Assembly: GCA_035581425.1 (NCBI GenBank)
Contig: DATJVP010000073.1
Span: forward strand, 1-13,354
Direction: 5' to 3'
Length of the DNA: 13,354 nucleotides
Origin: DASZHJ01 sp035581425
Lineage (GTDB): Bacteria > Pseudomonadota > Alphaproteobacteria > ATCC43930 > CGMCC-115725
Below, one piece after another: positions 8,249 through 13,354 of the stretch. The position numbers and the translations under genes are program-made. Each line of letters begins with the position of its first letter. The first letter of the stretch is position 1. Under the pieces are notes generated by a model. That model saw only the letters and a program-made list of their open reading frames with translations, had not been told where the DNA came from and ran no database searches.

Positions 8249-9223
8249 CTAGGCCGGCGCTGCGGCAGGCTTTCGCTCCCTAACGCCGCTGGCATCGAGG
8301 AGGCCCGCCGCCACGAGCGCCCGGCGGATGCGCGCGATCTCGTCTTGGCCGAGCTTGATGAGCGGCGGCCGCACCACCGCTCGCGGCAGGCGCCCGAGCA
8401 GCACCAGCGCCTCCTTCATGCGATTGTGCATGTCGACCCAGGGCTCGGCATAGAACACGCTCGCGAGCGGCGCGATGCGATCGTTGATGCCGCGCGCGGC
8501 CGCGAGGTCGTTGCGCCCGACCGCCGCGAAGAGCTGCGCTTGCAGGTCCGGGATCACGCTGCCGCTACCGGAGAGGAGACCCCCGCATCCGAGCACGAGC
8601 GAGGAGAGCAGCCAGGCACTGTGCGTGGTCAAGACGTTCACCGGCGGGCTCAGGCTTTGCAGGGTCCGAACGTGCCACTCGTGATGCTGGACGTTGCCGA
8701 TCCAATCCTTGATCGCGCGAATGGTCGGCACCGCCTCGCAGAGCCTGAGCAGCGTCTCCTTGGGATAGCCCTGGCCCGTTGCGAGGGGATACTGGAAGAC
8801 GATGAGCGGCAGATCGGTCGCGTCCGCGATGCGCCGGAAATGCGCGAGGGCCATCTCGGCCGATTGGCCCAGAGTGAACGGCGCCGGCGGGAATACCAGC
8901 AGCGCCGAAGCGCCGCCCTCGTCCGCCATGCGCGCGATCCGCGCGGCTTCCAAGCTGCCATCCGCCCAGATGCCATGCACCAGCGGCAAACGGCTGCCGA
9001 TCTCGCCCTGCGCGATCGCGAGCACCCGCCGTTGCTCCTCCAGGCTGCAGGAGGCGACCTCGGTCGAGTGCGCGTTGATGGTGATCGCAGATATGCCGGG
9101 CGTGCTGCCGACGTCGCGGAGGTGCTTGCGGAAGGCCGCCTCGTCGATCTCTAGATCGGTCCCGAAGGGGAGCAGCACGGCCGGAATGACACCGTGCGGC
9201 GTGTAACGGGGATCGCGCGGCAT
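8249..9223 (-). CDS. DHDPS/NAL-family class I aldolase or hydratase-aldolase, altered active site
   Basis: A 324-residue TIM-barrel lyase of the dihydrodipicolinate synthase/N-acetylneuraminate lyase superfamily. Lys172 in IRAIKDWIGN fits the Schiff-base lysine. The loop that reads GTTGE in true DapA is AHSTE here (51-55), and the catalytic Tyr of YNVP appears as Phe143 in VFQYP, with Tyr145 two residues on. It is therefore not DapA. Members of this superfamily include aromatic-pathway hydratase-aldolases (NahE/PhdJ type) that split ring-cleavage products, and the adjoining ring-cleavage dioxygenase makes a retro-aldol role attractive, though inferred. The ATG at 9223 follows GAGGAG by 8 bases. 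It lies 61 bases downstream of the dioxygenase on the same strand, probably in one transcript. The Ala/Pro tail after about 313 is likely disordered. Confidence 0.88.
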   Translation of the reverse strand: MPRDPRYTPHGVIPAVLLPFGTDLEIDEAAFRKHLRDVGSTPGISAITINAHSTEVASCSLEEQRRVLAIAQGEIGSRLPLVHGIWADGSLEAARIARMADEGGASALLVFPPAPFTLGQSAEMALAHFRRIADATDLPLIVFQYPLATGQGYPKETLLRLCEAVPTIRAIKDWIGNVQHHEWHVRTLQSLSPPVNVLTTHSAWLLSSLVLGCGGLLSGSGSVIPDLQAQLFAAVGRNDLAAARGINDRIAPLASVFYAEPWVDMHNRMKEALVLLGRLPRAVVRPPLIKLGQDEIARIRRALVAAGLLDASGVRERKPAAAPA

Positions 9224-9284
9224 GGCTCAGTCTCCTCGCCCGGAAGCCGATTGCGGCAATCGCGCAGGCGAGACTAGCACGAGA

Positions 9285-10337
9285 CTACCGCGAGCGCTCG
9301 ATCTGCAATTGCGCGAGGAAGGGGATCAGCGGATGGGCGCCCATCCGCGCGAGCGTCGGCAGGTCGAGCTTGATCAGCGCCTCGCGCTGGTCTGGCGGCA
9401 GCGCGAAGCGGTCCGCGAATGCGGCGGCGTCCGCGAGGTAGTGGCGGCGCAGCTCGGGATCGTGCGCGAGGCCGTGCAGCGCCGATGTCAGCGTCACCAG
9501 CTCGGGCTTGATCGAGGGGTAGTGTGCGGCGCGGTGCTGCTCCGCCTCGGCGCCGACCCAGGCGAGCGAGGCGTAATCGTGATGCCAACTCGGGTCGAAG
9601 GAGACCATGTCGGGCTTGCGCTCGCCGAGCGCGCCGGCGGCGCAGGCCCAGCAGCGGAGCTCGATGTTGCCGGTGTCGTCGAGCTCGGCCTCCCCGTAGC
9701 CGATCAGCGATTTTAGGTTTCCGGTCGCAAGCCGTTCCAGGAGGCGCTTGTCCCAGGCGAGCTCGGGATTCGCATAGCGGTCGGTGCCGGGAAAATGCGA
9801 CATGCCGCCGCTGGCGAGGATCGCCGTCTTGAGCCCGAGCATGCCGACGGAGCGCGCCACGGCCTGGCCGAAGGCGTAGCAGCGCTCCATGGTCGGCTGC
9901 GGCGGCAGGTAGGCGTTGACGTAGATCGGAAGCACGGGTCCGGTATGGCCGAGATGGGTCAAGGGAATGCCGATGGCGTAATCGATCTTGGCCGTCGAGC
10001 TGAAGGCGGGATCGAAATTCTGGCGATAGAGCTCGCGCACCAGCTCGAAGGCGATCTCGCTCGGAATCGCCCAGCGGAATTTTCGTCCCGCGAATTCGCC
10101 CGTCGCCTCGCCTCCGACATGGATGGTGAAGGGCGGTGCGGCGGTGTGAAAGAACTGATCGGCGTGATCGTTCGAGAAGATGATCCAGAGGTCGGGCTCG
10201 AGCGCACGCAGCTTCCGGCCGATCTCGGCGGCGATCTCGCGCACGCGCGCCACGACCGCTTTGTCCTCGGTCTCCGGCATGGTGAAGAACTGGGGCGCAT
10301 GCGGCAGCATCGCGCCGCCGATCACGGTCGAGATCAC
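9285..10337 (-). CDS. Class III (LigB-type) extradiol dioxygenase with short LigA-like C-terminal domain
   Basis: A 350-residue non-haem Fe(II) enzyme that opens catecholic rings. The N-terminal part (about 1-285) is a LigB domain: His13 in LPHAPQ, His58 in SNDHADQF and Glu226 in NIELRCW fit the iron ligands, and His181 in GGMSHFPG fits the catalytic acid/base. Residues about 286-348 (HDPELRRHYLADAAAF, then LPPDQREALIKLD) resemble the second half of LigA, the small subunit of protocatechuate 4,5-dioxygenase. The order LigB-LigA recalls gallate dioxygenases such as DesB, but those have a longer LigA part. The GTG at 10337 is preferred because GAGGGAGAG lies 5 bases before it and the fold begins at once; upstream in-frame ATGs (10409, 10376) lack such a site and add an Arg/Ala-rich stretch. 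It is divergent from the flavin monooxygenase. Substrate unknown: gallate-like, protocatechuate-like or an aminophenol are possible. Confidence 0.9.
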   Translation of the reverse strand: MISTVIGGAMLPHAPQFFTMPETEDKAVVARVREIAAEIGRKLRALEPDLWIIFSNDHADQFFHTAAPPFTIHVGGEATGEFAGRKFRWAIPSEIAFELVRELYRQNFDPAFSSTAKIDYAIGIPLTHLGHTGPVLPIYVNAYLPPQPTMERCYAFGQAVARSVGMLGLKTAILASGGMSHFPGTDRYANPELAWDKRLLERLATGNLKSLIGYGEAELDDTGNIELRCWACAAGALGERKPDMVSFDPSWHHDYASLAWVGAEAEQHRAAHYPSIKPELVTLTSALHGLAHDPELRRHYLADAAAFADRFALPPDQREALIKLDLPTLARMGAHPLIPFLAQLQIERSR

Positions 10338-10477
10338 GATCGCTCTCCCTCGCCGCAGGAAGGTCGCGGGTACCATAGCACGGGCAAGCGCCGAGGGACC
10401 TGTTGCCAAACGCGCGGACTCCTGGCGCTATCCTCATGCCCCTCTTCGACGGGAGCGGAAACCATGGAGGTCGATCC
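10338..10477. promoter_or_regulatory. Divergent control region between ring-cleavage and flavin monooxygenase genes
   Basis: These 140 bases must hold the promoters of both transcription units. On the plus strand they contain the leader element listed separately. On the minus strand GCTATGGT (complement of 10371-10378) sits about 35 bases before the dioxygenase GTG and could be its -10 box, but I find no matching -35 at 16-18 bases. A regulator binding here could control both directions; no regulator gene is in the window. Confidence 0.45.
10403..10465 (+). promoter_or_regulatory. Leader element, copy B (upstream of LLM monooxygenase)
   Basis: This is the second copy of the element at 1570-1634. 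It shares the TTGCCAAA (10403-10410) and GCGCTATCC (10425-10433) cores at identical spacing, the ACTCC between them, and a later CGGGAG and CCAT after a three-base gap. TATCCT at 10429 could be a -10 box. The element ends just before the GGAGG ribosome site at 10466, so if it is a promoter the leader RNA here is only about 35 bases, much shorter than for copy A. Confidence 0.45.
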
Positions 10478-11641
10478 TTGAAAGCATCGCTCTTCTATCT
10501 CCCGACCATCGGGAGCCGCGCGGAGATCGAGGCAGGAATGGCGGGAATGCGCGGGGATCTCTACCGCGCGATGCTGGCGGAATTGCTGGAGCAGATCCGC
10601 CTGGGAGACGAGCTCGGCTACGATTCCGTGAGCTTCACCGAGCACCACTTCCACATCGAGGGGTTCGAGCTCTCGAACAATCCCGTCCTGCTGGATCTCT
10701 GGGTGGCGATGCAGACGAAGCGCATCCGCGTGGGCCAGCTCGGCATCGTGCTGCCGGCCTCGAACCCCATCCGCGTCGCCGAGGATATCGCGATGCTCGA
10801 CCAGATGACGGGCGGACGCGCTTGCGCGGGCTTCGCGCGGGGGTATCAGCGGCGTTGGGTCGACGTGATGGCGCAGCAGACGCACGGCATCCACGGCGCG
10901 CTCCCGCACCAGCACGACGCGATCGACGCCGCCAATCGTGCGGCCTTCGAGGAGTGCTTCGCAATCATCAAGAAATGCTGGACCGAGCCGATGCTCTCGC
11001 ATCAGGGCAAGTTCTGGAAGATTCCGCCGGGTCCCACGCCCTGGCAGCTCGAGGCGACGGACAAATGGGGCGCCGGCGTCGAGAATGGGATCCTGAAATC
11101 GGTGGGCGTGGTGCCGAAGCCGGTGCAAAAGCCATACCCGCCGATCTTCCAGCCCTTCGCAAGCTCCGAGAACAGCATCCGCTGGTGCGCCAAGGAAGGC
11201 GTCACCGCTATCCTCCCGCCGATGCATCGCCGGCATGAGGAGCATCTCTACAAGGTCTATGCGGAGGTCTCCGGCCGCCCGCTCGGAGAGGGCATGGGGC
11301 TCTTGCGCGATGTCATCATTGCCGACAGCGACGCGGAGGCGATGGCGCTTTGGAAGGACTCCGGCGTCTTCTCGGGGAATGCCTGGTTCGTGCCCTTCGG
11401 CTTCCGCAAGGGCGTACAGGACCCCGACACCGGCGAGTTCCCGACGCTCGAGCAATCGATCGAGAATGGTTATGCACTTGTCGGAACCGTCGACACCGTG
11501 ACGCGCAGCCTGGAGAAAATCCGCAGGCGCGTCCCCGTCGATTGGCTCTTCTGTTACACCTACAACCGTCTCGTCCCGCATCCGATCCTGATGAAATCGA
11601 TCGAGCGTTTTTGGACGCAGGTGATGCCGCGCCTCGCATGA
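10478..11641 (+). CDS. Luciferase-like (LLM class) flavin-dependent monooxygenase
   Basis: A 387-residue TIM-barrel enzyme of the bacterial luciferase/alkanesulfonate monooxygenase superfamily, which uses reduced FMN (or F420 in some branches) and oxygen to oxidise an organic substrate. Family marks are the N-terminal KASLFYLPT strand, LGYDSVSFTEHHF (46-58), PASNPIRVAEDIAMLDQMTGGR spread over 93-114, and GYALVGTVDTV near the C-terminus. I choose TTG at 10478: GGAGG (10466-10470) lies 7 bases upstream and the protein then begins with the family's first strand. An in-frame ATG at 10436 has no ribosome site. A five-codon frame, ATG at 10464 to TGA at 10479-10481, overlaps the TTG. The gene is divergent from the ring-cleavage enzyme and likely oxidises the same compound or a related one. 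No flavin reductase gene is seen nearby. Confidence 0.9.
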   Translation: MKASLFYLPTIGSRAEIEAGMAGMRGDLYRAMLAELLEQIRLGDELGYDSVSFTEHHFHIEGFELSNNPVLLDLWVAMQTKRIRVGQLGIVLPASNPIRVAEDIAMLDQMTGGRACAGFARGYQRRWVDVMAQQTHGIHGALPHQHDAIDAANRAAFEECFAIIKKCWTEPMLSHQGKFWKIPPGPTPWQLEATDKWGAGVENGILKSVGVVPKPVQKPYPPIFQPFASSENSIRWCAKEGVTAILPPMHRRHEEHLYKVYAEVSGRPLGEGMGLLRDVIIADSDAEAMALWKDSGVFSGNAWFVPFGFRKGVQDPDTGEFPTLEQSIENGYALVGTVDTVTRSLEKIRRRVPVDWLFCYTYNRLVPHPILMKSIERFWTQVMPRLA

Positions 11642-11684
11642 TTCCCGATGCGCCGGGAAGGGCTTCGGGATTAATATCCCGGAG
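11642..11684 (+). terminator. Tandem inverted repeats after the LLM gene
   Basis: Two hairpins follow directly on the stop codon. The first is TTCCCG-ATGCGC-CGGGAA (11642-11659, 6 pairs). The second is CTTCGGGAT-TAAT-ATCCCGGAG (11663-11684, 9 pairs counting one G-U). The arms share CCCG/CGGG, so the two can also pair with each other in an alternative fold. No T run follows, so this is not a textbook intrinsic terminator. It may stop transcription weakly, protect the mRNA end or act as an operator for the gene starting at 11714. Confidence 0.35.
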
Positions 11685-11713
11685 TTAGACGCCGAGCTGG
11701 GGGAGAGCGCGTC

Positions 11714-13006
11714 ATGGCCGATCCGATTGCCGCACCAAAAGCACCCGTCATCGGCATCAAAGAGCTCGCCTGGCAATTCTGGCACGACATCTATGGGAAG
11801 GAGGTGCAGGACGCCACCACCTATTCCTATGTCTGGCTTGCCGATCAGATGGGGCACATCTGCATCGGGATCGTCCTGACGGCGCTGATCGGCGCGCTGC
11901 TGCATCTCGTCGCCGGCAGCCTCCTCATCGCCGGCCCGATTGCATTCGTGCTCACCGCGGCCGGCGTGGCGGGATGGGAGTATTGGGCCTTTACCGACGC
12001 CGTGAAGAAGGCGACCGGGCGTTTCCCGCTCGATCAGAAGCTGCTGATGGAAAACGCCATCGTCGCCACCGCCTACATGGTGCTCGGCGCCGCGCTCGGC
12101 CTCGCGATCCTGCTCGGCGACCATCTCGGGCTCGAGATCGGATTCCTCGTGGCGGTGCTGGGGTTCCTCGCCGCACCCTATTGGCTCAAGCAGAAGATCA
12201 TCTGGCAGAAAGGGGCGCTGCCCTATCTCGCGCGCCTCGCCGAGGCCTCGCCCACGATCTCCGATGCCGACGCCAAGACCGTGCAAGCTCTGATCGACGC
12301 CGGCGCGCCGCCGCAGGTGCCGCCGCGGCAAATCGTGATCGCGGGCGCGATCGGCACGGGCCGCACCTCGCTCTCGATCGGGATCGGTACGGAGCACGGC
12401 TTCAAGAACCGAAGTGTGCGCTATCTCAGTCTCGACGAGCTCCTGGAATTCGCAGCCGGCACCGATAAGGCCGCAACTCCGCCCAGATACGGCGACGATC
12501 CCGGCCCGCCGAATATCCTCTACTGGCCCTGGTCCGCGGCGCAGGTGCTGATCATCGACGACATCGGCCCCGTCGTCGAGAACATGCCCGGCGAGGATGG
12601 GCCCGCGGGGCTCAAGGCACTGCTCAAGGACGGGCTCGGCAAGATCCGCGACGAGCTCAGGCTTCGTGACACGGTCTGGGTGCTCGGCGATCCCGCCAGC
12701 GACGCCGCCATGCACGCCTACGTCAAGGCCATCGCCGACTTCTGCGAGAGCGCCGCCGCGCCCACGGTGGTGCGATTGAGCGAGGCAAACAAAGCGATCC
12801 CCTCGACCCCGCCCACCCCTCCACCGGCGCCGCCGAAGCCCGCTCCCGCGCCCGCTGCGGCGACCGCCGCAGCCGTCGCTCCGGCGCCGCCGCCCGTTCC
12901 CGCGGCGCCGCCGGTTGCGTCAACTCCTCCCGCAGGTGCTGCCGCGCCGGAGGCTTCGGCACCATCCTCCGACCCCCCGCACCCGCATCACCATCACAAG
13001 TCCTGA
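11714..13006 (+). CDS. Unrecognised membrane protein with P-loop ATPase-like domain and Pro/Ala-rich tail
   Basis: I do not recognise this 430-residue protein. About four hydrophobic segments (roughly 48-67, 70-91, 114-134, 139-157) anchor the N-terminal part, with the N-terminus probably cytoplasmic. A soluble domain follows at about 170-358. It has a Walker A-like GAIGTGRTS (211-219) in which Arg217 stands where Lys is expected, and a Walker B-like VLIIDDIGP (278-286) with Asp282-Asp283, as in DnaC/IstB/AAA+ proteins. A Pro/Ala-rich, probably disordered tail (363-420) ends in HPHHHHKS, a possible metal-binding cluster. The ATG at 11714 follows GGGGGAGAG by about 7 bases. It stands alone between the flavin monooxygenase and a convergent gene. 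It might be a membrane-tethered nucleotide-binding scaffold or sensor; whether it hydrolyses ATP is doubtful given the Arg. No functional tie to the catabolic genes is evident. Confidence 0.85.
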   Translation: MADPIAAPKAPVIGIKELAWQFWHDIYGKEVQDATTYSYVWLADQMGHICIGIVLTALIGALLHLVAGSLLIAGPIAFVLTAAGVAGWEYWAFTDAVKKATGRFPLDQKLLMENAIVATAYMVLGAALGLAILLGDHLGLEIGFLVAVLGFLAAPYWLKQKIIWQKGALPYLARLAEASPTISDADAKTVQALIDAGAPPQVPPRQIVIAGAIGTGRTSLSIGIGTEHGFKNRSVRYLSLDELLEFAAGTDKAATPPRYGDDPGPPNILYWPWSAAQVLIIDDIGPVVENMPGEDGPAGLKALLKDGLGKIRDELRLRDTVWVLGDPASDAAMHAYVKAIADFCESAAAPTVVRLSEANKAIPSTPPTPPPAPPKPAPAPAAATAAAVAPAPPPVPAAPPVASTPPAGAAAPEASAPSSDPPHPHHHHKS

Positions 13007-13018
13007 CGCGAGCGCAGG

Positions 13019-13354
13019 TCACCCGGCGATCGCAATCCTCCGATAGCTGAGCGCCTCCGCCACGTGAATCCGCCGCACATGCGCGGCGCCGTCGAGGTCC
13101 GCAAGCGTGCGGGCCACGCGGAGCACACGATGGTAGCCGCGTGCGGAGAGGTGGAGGCGGTCGGCGGCATCCAGCAGGAGCTTTCTTCCCTCGGGATCGG
13201 GTGCGGCGATGTCATCGAGGAGCCGGCCGTCGGCTTCGGCGTTGGTGCGAATGCGGCGGTCCTCGGGGAGCGCGGCATAGCGCTGCGCCTGCCGGGCGCG
13301 GGCTTTGGCGATCCGCGCCGCGATCTCGGCGCTGCCTTCCGCAGGCGGCGGCAG
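13019..13354 (-). CDS. YifB/ComM-family Mg-chelatase-like AAA+ ATPase, C-terminal part
   Basis: The last 111 codons of a gene whose start lies beyond the right edge. The reading RIAKARARQAQRYAAL and RTNAEADGRLL, then LLLDAADRLHLSARGYHRVL and RVARTLADLDG, then HVAEALSYR, is the characteristic C-terminal Mg_chelatase_C region of the YifB/ComM family. The sequence ends just after the family's YRR motif, so the natural C-terminus is intact. ComM is a hexameric helicase that helps branch migration when incoming DNA recombines with the chromosome during transformation. The stop is only 12 bases from that of the convergent membrane-protein gene. It is a housekeeping-type gene and probably marks the edge of the catabolic region. 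Confidence 0.9.
   Translation of the reverse strand: MPPPAEGSAEIAARIAKARARQAQRYAALPEDRRIRTNAEADGRLLDDIAAPDPEGRKLLLDAADRLHLSARGYHRVLRVARTLADLDGAAHVRRIHVAEALSYRRIAIAG

Noticed and set aside
9249..9261. GATTGCGGCAATC inverted repeat between the dioxygenase and aldolase genes
   Set aside because: It is short (five to six pairs), has no T run and no second copy; not enough to call an operator or terminator.
9274..10437. 387-codon minus-strand frame overlapping the dioxygenase
   Set aside because: It is in a different frame from the LigB protein and is an Arg/Ala-rich shadow; only the 9285-10337 frame holds the iron ligands.
10334..12715. 793-codon open frame on the minus strand across the LLM and P-loop genes
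   Set aside because: It crosses two well-supported plus-strand genes and their intergenic hairpins, has no ribosome site of note and reads as low-information His/Arg/Asp-rich sequence.
12800..12980. Pro/Ala-rich stretch as a DNA repeat array
   Set aside because: The bases do not form regular repeat units; the pattern is explained by a low-complexity protein tail in a GC-rich genome.

Overview
The window is high-GC, densely packed bacterial DNA. Tat-exported binding proteins, GTG and TTG starts, four-base ATGA gene overlaps, a FadL-type outer-membrane channel and a phthalate-dioxygenase-like Rieske enzyme suggest a free-living Gram-negative soil or water proteobacterium, most likely an alphaproteobacterium. 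That placement is an inference from style and gene content; there is no rRNA or other marker gene to confirm it.

Layout from left to right. (1) 36-1373: an OmpP1/FadL-family outer-membrane transporter, visibly less GC-rich than the rest. (2) 1374-1724: a 351-base gap with a promoter-like leader element and possible gene remnants. (3) 1725-3448, plus strand: a Rieske non-haem iron oxygenase alpha subunit and a small cupin. (4) 3576-8227, plus strand: a complete five-gene branched-chain-amino-acid-type (HAAT family) ABC importer in the order binding protein, LivG, LivF, LivH, LivM, with abutting or overlapping junctions. (5) 8249-10337, minus strand: a class III (LigB-type) extradiol ring-cleavage dioxygenase carrying a short LigA-like C-terminal domain, followed by a DHDPS/NAL-family aldolase with an altered active site. 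(6) 10478-11641, plus strand and divergent from the dioxygenase: a luciferase-like (LLM) flavin monooxygenase. (7) 11714-13006: an unrecognised membrane protein with a P-loop ATPase-like domain and a Pro/Ala-rich, His-ended tail. (8) 13019 to the window end, minus strand: the C-terminus of a YifB/ComM-type Mg-chelatase-like ATPase.

Regions 3-6 read as one catabolic island for an aromatic or related ring compound. FadL may pass a hydrophobic substrate through the outer membrane and the ABC system imports it. The Rieske oxygenase and the LLM enzyme hydroxylate or dealkylate it. The LigB-type enzyme opens the ring, and the aldolase-family enzyme could split the product. The actual substrate cannot be read from the sequence. 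No regulator, Rieske reductase, CoA ligase or decarboxylase lies in the window, so the pathway is incomplete here.

The most notable non-coding signal is a roughly 65-base leader element found once before the Rieske gene and once before the LLM gene. The two copies match at 35 of 47 ungapped positions, which suggests shared control or a duplicated promoter. The most notable gene without a known family is the membrane P-loop protein at 11714. No tRNA, rRNA, CRISPR array, insertion sequence or transposase was seen.
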